This document shows positions 26,967 to 36,515 of a stretch of 64,000 nucleotides of DNA, one piece after another. The translations under genes were made by a program, and so were the position numbers. Source of the DNA: Massilia kyonggiensis (GTDB lineage Bacteria; Pseudomonadota; Gammaproteobacteria; Burkholderiales; Burkholderiaceae_D); NCBI RefSeq assembly GCF_024756235.1, contig NZ_JANUGY010000008.1, positions 372,001-436,000 on the forward strand, in the 5' to 3' direction. Each line of letters begins with the position of its first letter. The first letter of the stretch is position 1. A model generated the notes under the pieces. That model was not told the origin of the DNA. It was given only the letters and a program-made list of their open reading frames with translations, and did no database searches.

Positions 26967-27185
26967 TCCCCCCGACGATTCGACAAACAGCCGAGTGTAT
27001 GCGATTGCCAGTTTGTCAGGTCGTCATGCGATGCAATACGAGCAGCTTGTGTGTCCATGCAACAACGAATGTGACCCGGCGTCACATTGTCCGCGACTCG
27101 TGTTGTATTGATCTCTCACTGGAACGCCGCGCCATTCATATCCCTTGTCTTTATCGCATTGTTGGGTTATTTTCGCATTTGACGG

Positions 27186-27196
27186 AAAACGTTTAA
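27186..27196. promoter_or_regulatory. LacI-type operator candidate upstream of TonB receptor
   Basis: AAAACGTTTAA, core palindrome AAACGTTT, ~170 bases upstream of the receptor gene at 27364. It resembles the stronger palindromes near the GH3 gene at 34875 and 34935. The surrounding 26967-27363 gap (about 400 bases) is AT-richer than the genes and contains no convincing ORF. Confidence 0.4.
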
Positions 27197-27220
27197 CTTA
27201 TGTTTTCATAAAGCGGCTGT

Positions 27221-27252
27221 AACGATTGTGTGGCATTGCCTGCACAATCGTT
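27221..27252. promoter_or_regulatory. 10-bp inverted repeat in TonB receptor leader
   Basis: AACGATTGTG and CACAATCGTT, perfect 10-bp arms separated by 12 bases. It could be an operator for a dimeric regulator or, since it is followed by TTT, an RNA hairpin in the leader. It lies about 110 bases upstream of the receptor start. Confidence 0.45.
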
Positions 27253-27363
27253 TTCCCGACGATTGAGGCGTAACTGAAACGTACCGTCTTTTTATTTCGC
27301 CGGAATTGGAAACGTTGCCAACCGAGCCGCGCCACCGGCCAGACCGATAACAAGGAGACTCAC

Positions 27364-29736
27364 ATGCGTTACCCCGGCACACCCAAGCCCGTGGCCGCCG
27401 CCATCGCCCTGCTCGCCATGAGCGCCTACGCCCAGGAAGTACGCCAGCCCGAACCTGCCACGCTGGAAACCGTCGTCGTCACCGCGAACAAGCGCGCCCA
27501 GAACCTGCAGGACGTGCCCGCGTCGATCACGGTCCTCGGCGACGCCGTGCTGCAGCGTTCGAATGTGCGCGAGCTGGACGACCTGCCCGCCCTGTCGCCC
27601 GCACTGACGCTGTCGTACGGCACGCAGCCCGGCAACTTCAGCATCAATATGCGGGGCGTCGGCACGTACTCGCTGGGCATCGGCGTCGAGGCCGACGTCG
27701 CGGTGATCGTCGACGACATCCCGCTCGGCATGCAGGCCAACGCGTTCAAGGACCTGGCCGACGTCAACCGCATCGAAGTGCTGAAAGGCCCCCAAAGCAC
27801 GCTATTCGGCAAAAGCTCGATCGCGGGCGCGCTGAACATCACGACGAAGCCGATCGGCGGTCCGGTCAGGACGACGGCGACACTCCTGTCCACGAACGAC
27901 GACGAATGGCGCGCGGGCGTCAGCGTGTCCGGCGCCGTGTCCGACACGTTCCGCATGCGCGTCGCCGCCAGCAAGACGAATTACGACGGCACGCTGAACA
28001 ACCTGACGACGGGCGGCAAGCTCAATGGCAGCAAGGGCGACAACCTGAATGCCAAGTTCGAATGGCGCCCGGCCGACGACCTGACGTTTACGCTGACGCC
28101 CCACTACAACCGCACCGAGAAATTCTGCTGCACGACCGCCTTCACGTCGATGACGCCGGGCGGCCTGTATCGCAACGCGCCGCAGCTGCCGCAGTCCGTC
28201 GTCCTCGCCGGGATCAACATCAATCCGTCCAACCGCGACGTGCGCAACGATTACCCGACGGGCGGAAAATTCCACGACTGGGGCACGGGCCTCAAGGTCG
28301 ATTACGGTCTCGCGAACGGCCTCACGCTCAGCTCGATCACGTCCTACAGCAAGTACCACATGGACGACTACCAGGACAACGACGCCACCGACATCGACAT
28401 CCTGCAGTTCCTCCTCCTGCCGAACGGCGCGCCCACGCAGATGCATGGAGGCCTGTACCAGTACGGCGTGTTCAACGTGAAGTCGACGACGCAGGAATTC
28501 CGCCTCACGTCGCCGGACCGCGGCCCGATCCGCTACGTGGCCGGCCTCTGGTACGGCAAGAACGACCTGAATCGCGAACTGGCCAAGGTCCCGCTGATCC
28601 AGAACTACGGCACCAACTACGGCGCCGACGCGTGGAACGTCAACAAGGCGATCTACGGCCAGGGCAGCTGGGACTTCCGTCCCGACACGAGCCTCACCGT
28701 CGGCGCGCGCCTGAACGACGAGGACACGGGCTACAACTTCCGCCGCTACACGGTGCCGCCGCAGGCGTTCGCGCAGACCGAGTTCTACACGCGCTCGGAC
28801 AGCAACACGAGCCGCACGTGGAAGCTGGGCCTCGAGCACCGGCTGAACAAGGACGCGATGGTGTACGGCACGCTCTCGACGGGCCATAAGGGCATCGCGT
28901 ACGACCTCACGTCGAGCTTCACGGCCGTGCTGGCGGCGCGTCCGCCGGTGGCGCCGGAGACGGCGCGCAGCTACGAGGTCGGCTGGAAGCAGAGCCTGTG
29001 GGACAACCGCGCGATGTTCTCGCTGGCCGCGTTCCGCACCGACTTCCGCAACTTCCAGCAGTCGGCCGGCTTCTTCGACTACGACGGCATCTTCCGCACG
29101 GCGCTGAACAGCATCGGCGGCCTGCGCACGCAGGGCCTGGAACTGGAAGGCAGCGCGCGCGTGACGCGATTGCTGCAGCTGAACGGCAGCCTCGCGTACA
29201 CCGAGGCGACGATCCGCGAATTCCGCAACGGCCCCTGCTACAACGTGCTGAACGCCGCGGGTACGGCCGCCGTGCCGGGACCGGGGTGCTACCAGAGCCC
29301 CGAATTCAACAACACGAACGTGCAGGACCTGGCCGGCAAGACGCTGCCGAACGCGCCGAAAGTGAAACTGAACCTGGGCGGCCAGCTGGACGTGCCGCTG
29401 CCGGCACTGCCGTTCGACGGCTTCATCGCCGCCACCACGCGCTACCAGAGCCGCACGCAGTTCTCGCTGAACCAGGACCCGAACACGATCCAGGGCGCCT
29501 ACAGCATCACGAACCTGACGTTCGGCGCCGCGGACCGGGGCGGCCGCTGGAAGGCGACGCTGTTCATCAACAACCTGTTCGACCGCCAGTACGCGGCGGG
29601 CCTGAACAACAGCATCGCCAACAGCACGTGGAGCCCGAAGGCGCCGAACACGCCGCATGCCGTGAACACCACCGAATGGCTGCCGCCGCGCGACTGGCAC
29701 CGCTACTTCGGCGTCCGTGCCGACCTGACGTTCTAA
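27364..29736 (+). CDS. TonB-dependent outer-membrane receptor
   Basis: 790-residue receptor with a signal peptide (cleavage near AMSAYAQ, residue ~23), start after ACAAGGAGACTCAC. The plug domain begins with a TonB-box-like ETVVVTANKR and contains DVPASITVLGD, NMRGVG and RIEVLKGPQSTLFGKSSIAGALNI; the remainder is a 22-strand-type barrel ending in aromatic Phe (RADLTF). This plug type is common in iron-siderophore and carbohydrate receptors. Ligand unknown; the neighbouring second receptor and GH3 glucosidase suggest a sugar. The next receptor starts 18 bases downstream. Confidence 0.93.
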   Translation: MRYPGTPKPVAAAIALLAMSAYAQEVRQPEPATLETVVVTANKRAQNLQDVPASITVLGDAVLQRSNVRELDDLPALSPALTLSYGTQPGNFSINMRGVGTYSLGIGVEADVAVIVDDIPLGMQANAFKDLADVNRIEVLKGPQSTLFGKSSIAGALNITTKPIGGPVRTTATLLSTNDDEWRAGVSVSGAVSDTFRMRVAASKTNYDGTLNNLTTGGKLNGSKGDNLNAKFEWRPADDLTFTLTPHYNRTEKFCCTTAFTSMTPGGLYRNAPQLPQSVVLAGININPSNRDVRNDYPTGGKFHDWGTGLKVDYGLANGLTLSSITSYSKYHMDDYQDNDATDIDILQFLLLPNGAPTQMHGGLYQYGVFNVKSTTQEFRLTSPDRGPIRYVAGLWYGKNDLNRELAKVPLIQNYGTNYGADAWNVNKAIYGQGSWDFRPDTSLTVGARLNDEDTGYNFRRYTVPPQAFAQTEFYTRSDSNTSRTWKLGLEHRLNKDAMVYGTLSTGHKGIAYDLTSSFTAVLAARPPVAPETARSYEVGWKQSLWDNRAMFSLAAFRTDFRNFQQSAGFFDYDGIFRTALNSIGGLRTQGLELEGSARVTRLLQLNGSLAYTEATIREFRNGPCYNVLNAAGTAAVPGPGCYQSPEFNNTNVQDLAGKTLPNAPKVKLNLGGQLDVPLPALPFDGFIAATTRYQSRTQFSLNQDPNTIQGAYSITNLTFGAADRGGRWKATLFINNLFDRQYAAGLNNSIANSTWSPKAPNTPHAVNTTEWLPPRDWHRYFGVRADLTF

Positions 29737-29754
29737 AAATAACAAGGAGACGAG

Positions 29755-32646
29755 ATGAGTAAAACGAGAATGGCCGTCGCCACCGCGCTGCTGGGCATGA
29801 CGGCACTGCCGGCCACGGCGCAAGACAACAGCGTCGTCGTGGTGACGGGCATCCGCAAGTCGTATGCGGATGCCGTCAACATGAAGCGCGAGACGCTCGA
29901 GATCACGGACAGTATTTCGTCCGACGGCCTGGGGCGCTTCCCCGACCTGAACGTGGGCGAGGCGATCCAGCGCATCCCCGGCGTGCAGATCAACCGCGAA
30001 GCCGGCTCGCGCAACGCGACGATCAATTTGCGCGGCCTGCCCGGCACCTTCGCGCTCACGACGATCAACGGCATGTCGTTCGCCCAGCCCGTGCTGAACG
30101 GTTCGACGCCGCTGGGCGCGTTCAACTCGGACATCTTCAGCGCCGTGACGGTGCTGAAGAGTCCCAGCGCGGCCGAGCAGCCGGGCGGCCTGTCGGGCAA
30201 TATCGACCTGCGCATCCTGCCCGCGCTGCAGCGCAAGGATGGCGGCGGCGTGACGATCGGCGACGAGTACGACGCGCTGGGGCGCCTCAACACGCCGAAC
30301 GCATCGGCGTCCTGGAACAAACACTTCGGCAAGGACCTCGCCGTGTTCGGCGTGTACGCGTACAAGAAGGAGGACTTCCGGCGCGACTCGACGCAGGTCC
30401 AGGACTACGACACGCTCGCGCCCAGTAACCTGGGCCTCACGCAGGCGCAGTTCGACGCAAAGTATCCGAAATCGCAGTACCCGACGGGCATCCTGTTCCC
30501 CGGCCAGATCCGCCAGACCGTCACCGCCAACACGGGCGCCACGCACAGCGGCGCGGCCGGCATCGGCTGGCGGGTCAACAGCGAGACGCGTTTGAACCTC
30601 ACGGGCTTCGTCAGCGACCGCAAGCTCGGTTCGTCGAACCAATACCTGAACTACATCGACCCGACGGCCAATTCGCCGCTGTCGAACCTGGGCCCGATCT
30701 TCTTCATCGACCAGAAGAATGCGCAGGGCGTCGTCACGAAGCAGGCGATGATCAATTCGTACGACTACGCCAACGCCAGCATCACGGATTCGCTGCGCTC
30801 AGCGCCGCAGCGCCAGCGCACGCACGGACTGACGGCGGACGTCGACTGGGAAAACGACGACTGGCACTTCAACGGCGCCGTCCACAGCTCGCGCGCGGAA
30901 AACCGTTCGGACCAGCTGGAGATCGACATCGTGCAATCGGCCCGTCCCCTGCCCGGCAACAACGGCACGTCGGGCCATTACCACACGGGCGGCACCGACC
31001 TCGCCCAGTCCGTGCTCACGCTCGTCACGCCGACGGCCGGCCACATCAACCCCGGTCCATACGACCAGCGTCCCGGCACGTCCGTGACGCAGGCCCGCAA
31101 CGACGGCAACGACCGTTTCGGCGTGACGGGCACGAACGGCCGCGCGCTGACGGCCGTCGACGCCGTGTCGGCCTCGCTGGAGCGCAGCTTCGCGGACGGC
31201 TTCTTCAAATCGGTCAAGGGCGGCCTGCGCGCCGAACGCAACGATTTCAAATCGACGGGCACCCGCAACACGGCCCAGGGCATCAACTTCGCGGCGATCC
31301 AGCCGTCGCTCGCCATCGCCAACCCGTACGTGCCGACGTTCGCCGACGGTTATATTCCCGGTTATACGAAGAACTGGGTTGCGGTGGACATCCCGGCCGT
31401 GCTGAACGCGGTCACGCCCGTCAAGGTGCTGCCGGGCCAGACGCTGACGCAGTACGGCCTCGTGAACAACGACGCCGATCCGGGCTTCGCATCGTACAAC
31501 TTCACGGTCAAGAACCGCATCGGCTCCGCCTACCTGGCCAGCATCTGGGGCACGACGATCTTCGGCATCCCGGTAAAAGGCAACCTGGGCGCGCGCTACG
31601 AGACGACGCGCGAGACCGTCGATTCGGTCGACACGAGCAACGTCACCGTCGCCATCCCGGGCGGCACGCGGGTCGTCACGACGCGCACGCCGCGCACGTT
31701 CGAACAGTCGTACCACAACTTCCTGCCGTCGCTGATCGCCAAGGCGGACCTCACGCGCAACCTCGCGCTGCGCGGCGCCGCGTACCGCACGTTCGTCCGC
31801 CCGCAGCCGCGCGACATCACGCCCGCCACCGTCGTGACGGAGCCGGCGCTGAACAGCACGACGCCGACCTTCAACGTGGTCCTCGGCAGCGCCGACCTGA
31901 AGCCGTACAAGGCGAATTCGTTCGACCTCGCGCTGGAATGGTACAACCGCCCGAACGGCCTGGTGGCGCTGACGGTGTTCGAGAAGGACGTGAAAGGCCT
32001 CGTCGGCCCGGTGCGCGACGTGAACCGCCTATGCCCTGCCGACGCCACCGCGCTGGGACTCGGTCACCTGTCCATCGTCGGCAACAACTGCATGTCCGAC
32101 ATCCAGGTCAATGTGGGCACGGCGACGACGCCGTCGTACGTGCCGGCACGCGTCGTCATCAACGGCCAGACGAACCAGCAGGGCATCAAGGTGCACGGGG
32201 TCGAGTTCAACGTGCAGCAGAACCTCGACTTCCTGCCGCCGCCGTTCGACAACCTGGGCGGCGGTTTCAACTACGCGTACACGACGATTAAGGGGAAGAA
32301 CGACGACGGTTCGCAGGCGACGCTGCCCGGCGTCTCGCGCAACAACTACAACCTGATCGCATACTACGAGACGAAGACGTGGGGCGTGCGCACCGTGTAC
32401 AACTACCGCGACGACTACGACCTCGCGGCGGGCGGCACGTTCAACGGCGCGGCGCGTTCGGTGAAGGCGCGCGGTCAGCTGGACCTGTCGGCCAGCTACA
32501 GCTTCCTGGAGGGTTACAAGCTGTCTTTCGACGCGTTCAATCTCACCAACGCCGTGCGCGAGGAGTACGAAAGCAGCACGCTGAAACCGCGCCGGCTTGA
32601 CGTCGACGGCCGCACGTACCAGGTGAAGCTGAGCGCCGCCTTCTGA
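29755..32646 (+). CDS. TonB-dependent receptor, TonB-Xanth-Caul type
   Basis: 963-residue receptor with signal peptide (MSKTRMAVATALLGMTALPATAQ). The plug opens VVVVTGIRKSYADAVNMKRE and continues DSISSDGLGRFPDLNVGEAIQRIPGVQINRE, the hallmark of the TIGR01782 (Xanthomonas-Caulobacter) family linked to plant and algal sugar uptake. It ends in Phe (KLSAAF). Start preceded by AACAAGGAGACG. It lies 18 bases after another TonB receptor, likely the same operon, and is convergent with a GH3 beta-glucosidase 16 bases beyond, which together resemble a carbohydrate utilisation locus for beta-glucosides or beta-glucans. The substrate assignment is inference. Confidence 0.93.
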   Translation: MSKTRMAVATALLGMTALPATAQDNSVVVVTGIRKSYADAVNMKRETLEITDSISSDGLGRFPDLNVGEAIQRIPGVQINREAGSRNATINLRGLPGTFALTTINGMSFAQPVLNGSTPLGAFNSDIFSAVTVLKSPSAAEQPGGLSGNIDLRILPALQRKDGGGVTIGDEYDALGRLNTPNASASWNKHFGKDLAVFGVYAYKKEDFRRDSTQVQDYDTLAPSNLGLTQAQFDAKYPKSQYPTGILFPGQIRQTVTANTGATHSGAAGIGWRVNSETRLNLTGFVSDRKLGSSNQYLNYIDPTANSPLSNLGPIFFIDQKNAQGVVTKQAMINSYDYANASITDSLRSAPQRQRTHGLTADVDWENDDWHFNGAVHSSRAENRSDQLEIDIVQSARPLPGNNGTSGHYHTGGTDLAQSVLTLVTPTAGHINPGPYDQRPGTSVTQARNDGNDRFGVTGTNGRALTAVDAVSASLERSFADGFFKSVKGGLRAERNDFKSTGTRNTAQGINFAAIQPSLAIANPYVPTFADGYIPGYTKNWVAVDIPAVLNAVTPVKVLPGQTLTQYGLVNNDADPGFASYNFTVKNRIGSAYLASIWGTTIFGIPVKGNLGARYETTRETVDSVDTSNVTVAIPGGTRVVTTRTPRTFEQSYHNFLPSLIAKADLTRNLALRGAAYRTFVRPQPRDITPATVVTEPALNSTTPTFNVVLGSADLKPYKANSFDLALEWYNRPNGLVALTVFEKDVKGLVGPVRDVNRLCPADATALGLGHLSIVGNNCMSDIQVNVGTATTPSYVPARVVINGQTNQQGIKVHGVEFNVQQNLDFLPPPFDNLGGGFNYAYTTIKGKNDDGSQATLPGVSRNNYNLIAYYETKTWGVRTVYNYRDDYDLAAGGTFNGAARSVKARGQLDLSASYSFLEGYKLSFDAFNLTNAVREEYESSTLKPRRLDVDGRTYQVKLSAAF

Positions 32647-32662
32647 CGGCGCCCCGGGGCCG

Positions 32663-34894
32663 TCAAGGCCCCGTCAGCTCGATGGTCTGGCGCAGCCGGA
32701 TGTCGTCCGATGCGCTGCCGACCATCAGCTCGAACGTGCCCGGTTCCGCACCCCACGCCAGCTTGCGGTCGAAGAACGACAACGTGTCGCGGTCGATCGT
32801 GAAGCTGACGGTGCGGCGCTCGCCCGGTTTCAGCATCACGCGCTGGAAGCCCTTCAATTCCTTCACGGGCCTGACGACGGATGCGACGGGGTCGCGCAGG
32901 TAGAACTGTACGACTTCGGCGCCCGCGACGCGGCCGCTGTTCGTGAGCGTGAACTGAAGGGTGATCTTGCCGTCTGACGTCATGCGCGTGTTCGATGCGC
33001 GCAGGTCGGCGTACGCGAACGTCGTATAGCTCAGGCCATGCCCGAACGCGTAGCGCGGCGTGTTCGGCGAATCGATGTAGGCGGAGCGGTAGACGCTGTT
33101 GCCATTGTCCAGCACGGGGCGGCCCGTCTGGTATTGCTGGTAGCCGATCGGGATCTGCCCCATGTTGCGCGGGAAGGTCATCGGGAGTTTCGCCGACGGG
33201 TTCACGTCGCCGAACAGCACGTCCGCGATCGCATTGCCCCCTTCGCTGCCCGGATGCCACGCGTACAGGATGGCATTCGCCCCTTCCGCGACGTTCTCGA
33301 AGATCAGCGGGCGCCCCGCCATGATCACGACGACGGGTGTCTTGCCGATCGCCTTCAGTGCGTCGAACAATTCCGCCTGCCGGCCCGGCAGGCCGAGGTG
33401 GGCGCGCGATTTCGCTTCGCCCGACATGTCCCAGCTTTCGCCGACGGCCAACACGACGACGTCGGACGTGCGCGCGAGGTCGAGGGCGGCCGCGAAGCCG
33501 TCGGTGCCCCGGCAGGCGACGTCGCAGCCGGCGGCGTACGCGATACGCGTGCCCGGTGCCGCGTGCGTGCGCACGGCGTCCACGAGGCTCGCCATCGTGG
33601 CCGCATTGGAGTCGACGATCCAGCCGCCTTCCAGGTCGCGCCGGGCATCCGCCAGCGGGCCGATCACCGCGATCGAGCGCGCGCCTTTGCGCAGCGGCAG
33701 CGTGGCGGCCTCGTTCTTCAGCAGCACCATCGATTCCGCAGCGATCCGGCGCGCGGCCGCGCGGTGACGCGGATCCGCCAGCGCCGCCTTCTCGCGCGCG
33801 GGATCGGAAAAGCGGTACGGATCGTCGAACAGGCCCAGCTCGAACTTCTTGGTCAGCACGCGCCGCACGGCATCGTCGACGAGCGCCACGTCGACCCGGC
33901 CGCTGCGCACGAGGTCCGCCAGCGACGCCGCATACGCGCTGCTCTCCATGTCCATGTCGCTGCCGGCGGTGATGGCCTTCGCCGCCGCATCCGGCAAGTC
34001 GTCCGCATAACCGTGGACGACCATCTCGCGCACCGAACCCCAGTCGCTGACGACGAAGCCCTTGAAACCCCAGCGGCCCTTCAGGATGTCCCGCTGCAGC
34101 ATCGCGTTGCCGGTCGCAGGGATGCCGTTCAGCGTGTTGAAAGAGTTCATGAAGGTGGCCACGCCCGCATCCGCCGCGGCCTTGAACGGCGGCAGATAGG
34201 TGTCGTGGAGCTGGTGCTCGCTCATGTCGACGGCGTTGTAATCGCGGCCGGCGATCGCGGCGCCATAGCCCGCGAAGTGCTTCGCGGTAGCCATCACGGA
34301 TTCCAGGCCGCCCAGCTTCGCGCCCTGGAAGCCGCGCACGCGGGCGGCGGCGATACGTGAGCCGAGGTACGTGTCTTCGCCCGCGCCTTCCATCACCCTG
34401 CCCCAGCGCGGATCGCGGCCGATGTCGACCATCGGCGCGAACGTCCAGTGGACGCCGGCCGCCGAGGCCTCGCGCGCGGCGATGCGGGCCGATTCCTCGA
34501 TCGCGTCGAGGTCCCACGACGCCGCTTCGCCCAGCGGCACGGGGAATACGGTGCGGTAGCCGTGGATGACGTCGAGCCCGAACAGCAGCGGAATGTGCAG
34601 GCGCGACTGCAGTGCCAGCGCCTGGACCCGGCGCGTCTCGGCCGCGCCGCGGATGTTCAGCATGGAGCCGATCCTGCCTTCGCGGATATCGCGTTCGATG
34701 TCGCGCACCTTGTCGGTGCCGGGTCCCGTGCTGAAGTCCTTGCCGGACAGCTGGTTCAGCTGGCCGATTTTTTCCTCCAGCGTCATCTGCCGCAACAGCG
34801 CTTCCACCCGCTGGCCCACGTCCGCCCGCGCCGCGCCCGCGAGCGCCATCAGCGCGCAGGCAATGGCCGTGCGCGCAAAACGTTTTTTCTCCAT
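32663..34894 (-). CDS. bglX: Periplasmic beta-glucosidase, GH3 (BglX-like)
   Basis: 743-residue glycoside hydrolase with signal peptide (AARA cleavage near residue 24). GH3 N-domain features: KIGQLNQ, LLFGLDVIHGYRTVFPVPL, the KHF triplet (205-207), and the nucleophile D284 in VVSDWGS. The second domain follows (VLLKNEAATLPL), then a C-terminal FnIII-like domain (VVQFYLRDP...LKGFQRV). This matches periplasmic BglX in order and length. It should release glucose from beta-linked oligosaccharides brought in by the adjacent TonB receptors. Two AAAACGTTTT palindromes flank its start, one inside codons 3-6. Confidence 0.93.
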   Translation of the reverse strand: MEKKRFARTAIACALMALAGAARADVGQRVEALLRQMTLEEKIGQLNQLSGKDFSTGPGTDKVRDIERDIREGRIGSMLNIRGAAETRRVQALALQSRLHIPLLFGLDVIHGYRTVFPVPLGEAASWDLDAIEESARIAAREASAAGVHWTFAPMVDIGRDPRWGRVMEGAGEDTYLGSRIAAARVRGFQGAKLGGLESVMATAKHFAGYGAAIAGRDYNAVDMSEHQLHDTYLPPFKAAADAGVATFMNSFNTLNGIPATGNAMLQRDILKGRWGFKGFVVSDWGSVREMVVHGYADDLPDAAAKAITAGSDMDMESSAYAASLADLVRSGRVDVALVDDAVRRVLTKKFELGLFDDPYRFSDPAREKAALADPRHRAAARRIAAESMVLLKNEAATLPLRKGARSIAVIGPLADARRDLEGGWIVDSNAATMASLVDAVRTHAAPGTRIAYAAGCDVACRGTDGFAAALDLARTSDVVVLAVGESWDMSGEAKSRAHLGLPGRQAELFDALKAIGKTPVVVIMAGRPLIFENVAEGANAILYAWHPGSEGGNAIADVLFGDVNPSAKLPMTFPRNMGQIPIGYQQYQTGRPVLDNGNSVYRSAYIDSPNTPRYAFGHGLSYTTFAYADLRASNTRMTSDGKITLQFTLTNSGRVAGAEVVQFYLRDPVASVVRPVKELKGFQRVMLKPGERRTVSFTIDRDTLSFFDRKLAWGAEPGTFELMVGSASDDIRLRQTIELTGP
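34875..34884. promoter_or_regulatory. AAAACGTTTT palindrome within bglX start
   Basis: 10-bp perfect palindrome lying over codons 4-7 of the GH3 gene. Its centre is 62 bases from that of the upstream palindrome at 34935, a spacing compatible with looping by a LacI-family tetramer. It may be coincidental because the codons (Lys-Arg-Phe) are typical of a signal peptide n-region. Confidence 0.4.
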
Positions 34895-34934
34895 GTCGTC
34901 TCCACCAGTGTTATCCGGTGAAATATAACCTCAA

Positions 34935-34948
34935 GTAAAACGTTTTAC
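34935..34948. promoter_or_regulatory. LacI-type operator candidate upstream of bglX
   Basis: GTAAAACGTTTTAC, a perfect 14-bp palindrome 41 bases upstream of the bglX start codon, in the 73-base gap before the porin gene end. The central CG and A/T arms are typical of LacI-family operators. No lacI-type gene is in the window. Confidence 0.6.
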
Positions 34949-34967
34949 AACGCCGAGCACCGCAAAA

Positions 34968-36062
34968 TCAGAACAGCACGTCCCAGGTCACGGTCACCAT
35001 CTTCGCGTTCTTGGTGAAGTCGTACGCGCTCGAATCCTTCACCGAGTCCCACTGCACTTTCAGGTCCATGTTCTTGCGGAAGTCCCAGCGCACGCCGGCG
35101 AAGCGCGTGTTGTCGTTCTGCGTGGCCGTGTAGGACGCCGTCTCCTTTTCCTTGTACGAGGAAAAGCCGACCATCGGCGTGAACTGGCCCATGCGATAGC
35201 CGACCGTCGCCGTCCAGCTGGACGATTTGTAGTCCAGCGCGGGGCGCATGAAGCGGTTGGCTTCGGCGCGCACCATCCAGTTGCCGTAGTCGATGCTGCC
35301 GGAGACGCCGATGATGCGCTGGCGCGTGCCGCGGGCGAACGTCGGGTCTTCGCCCGGCGCGTACATCGACAGGTCGATCGAGTTCTGCATGTAGATCAGG
35401 CGCGCGCCGAACACCTCGTTGGACACGTCGAGGTAACCGCCCAGGATGTGCTTCCAGTCGTCGTCGACGCGGTAGCCGTAGTAGATCTTGCGCTGTTCGA
35501 TGTTGTCGTGCGAGGTTTCCTGGCCGGCGAACACCGTCCCGGTGACGGCCCAGTCGCCGATGCTGCGCGAGTGGCGCACGTTCACGCCGTTGTAGGCGCC
35601 GACCTCCCAGCCGTAGATATCCTGCGGCACCCGCGCCCAGGGCAGCGTGTAGCCGATGTAGACGCTGTCCGAGTACGCGTAGATCGGCAGGCGCCGGCGG
35701 CCCACCTGGACCGTCGTATCGGGCGCGATGTCGTACGACAGATAGGCCCAGTCGACTTCCGGCTTGCCGTGTTCCGAAGCGCGCGATACCGCCTGGACGG
35801 TGCCGGACAACTTGTCCGTAAAGCGGTAGCTGGCCTGCAGGCCCACGAGCGATTCGCGCGCGAGGCTCCATTCGTTGCCGTGGTAGACGGCGCCGTGTTC
35901 GTAATTGCCGATGAAGCAGGGACACGGCTGTCCCATGAACTCCCCGTCGGAACCGCCGTAGGCCTTGCCCGCGGTGACGGTGGCAAACCCCGAAATGCTC
36001 AAGTCGCTGGCCTGTGCCATGCCGGCGCTGGACAACAGCGCGGCGATCATCAGTTTCTTCAT
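34968..36062 (-). CDS. Outer-membrane porin-like beta-barrel protein
   Basis: 364 residues with signal peptide MKKLMIAALLSSAGMAQA, then alternating amphipathic strands and a terminal aromatic residue (VTVTWDVLF), as expected for a barrel inserted by BAM. The opening LSISGFATVTAGKAYGG and DKLSGTVQAVSR...DWAYLSYDIAPDTTVQVGRRR pattern fits porins that accompany PstS-like proteins in proteobacteria. An unusual CPCF cysteine pair lies near residue 47. It is third in a MCP-PstS-like-porin operon, 12 bases after the preceding gene. No good ribosome site is seen, so translation may be coupled. Substrate unknown; phosphate is a possibility. Confidence 0.82.
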   Translation of the reverse strand: MKKLMIAALLSSAGMAQASDLSISGFATVTAGKAYGGSDGEFMGQPCPCFIGNYEHGAVYHGNEWSLARESLVGLQASYRFTDKLSGTVQAVSRASEHGKPEVDWAYLSYDIAPDTTVQVGRRRLPIYAYSDSVYIGYTLPWARVPQDIYGWEVGAYNGVNVRHSRSIGDWAVTGTVFAGQETSHDNIEQRKIYYGYRVDDDWKHILGGYLDVSNEVFGARLIYMQNSIDLSMYAPGEDPTFARGTRQRIIGVSGSIDYGNWMVRAEANRFMRPALDYKSSSWTATVGYRMGQFTPMVGFSSYKEKETASYTATQNDNTRFAGVRWDFRKNMDLKVQWDSVKDSSAYDFTKNAKMVTVTWDVLF

Positions 36063-36074
36063 GCTTTTATCTGG

Positions 36075-36485
36075 TTAGTTGGCGGTGGCGATGACCTTGA
36101 CGGTGGCGTCAACGTCCTTCCTGTCGATGTAGCCGACGGCGTTCGGATCGGCCGCGACGGCCTTGCGCATGGCCGCGCCCGAGTCCACCTCGGCCGGCGG
36201 CGTACCGGTGCCCGTGAAAATCAGCTTGCCCCACATGGCCTGGACCTGGACCGGGTCCTTCTTGCAGGCCTTGGCGAAGAACTCGTCGCGCAACGGGTTC
36301 TTTTCCGTGAGGTTGATCGGGGTCGGCGACTTGATCTTGCCGAGGAACGCCTGGCATACCTGCGTCACGGGCGGCGCCAGCGACGAGTGGGCGGACACGA
36401 TGATGCTGATCTCGGCGTGCGCGGGCGCTACGGCGCACGCCGCGAGCGCCACGGCGGATGCCGCAGCGGGAAGGACTCTCTTCAT
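36075..36485 (-). CDS. Small periplasmic PstS-like (PBP-fold) protein
   Basis: 136 residues with signal peptide (cleavage after APAHA, ~24). The mature part EISIIVSAHSSLAPPVTQVCQAFLGK...NPLRDEFFAKACKKDPVQVQAMWGKLIFTGTGTPPAEVDSGAAMRKAVAADPNAVGYIDR resembles one lobe of phosphate-binding proteins, particularly the GxIGY-like end (NAVGYID). At half the usual PstS size it is a single-domain form of the type often found beside porins. Two cysteines may form a disulphide. It sits between a chemoreceptor and a porin, so it may bind an anion for sensing rather than for ABC transport; no permease or ATPase is nearby. Confidence 0.75.
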   Translation of the reverse strand: MKRVLPAAASAVALAACAVAPAHAEISIIVSAHSSLAPPVTQVCQAFLGKIKSPTPINLTEKNPLRDEFFAKACKKDPVQVQAMWGKLIFTGTGTPPAEVDSGAAMRKAVAADPNAVGYIDRKDVDATVKVIATAN

Positions 36486-36515
36486 GATGATGGTGTGGTG
36501 GTGAAAAGGATGCGG

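Noticed and set aside
26999..27196. Small plus-strand ORF in the gap before the TonB receptor
   Set aside because: No ribosome site, no recognisable sequence, and it overlaps the 5' region of the GGDEF gene.
32514..34517. 667-codon minus-strand frame overlapping bglX in another register
   Set aside because: Off-frame reading of the GH3 gene; very Arg/Gly-rich and without motifs.
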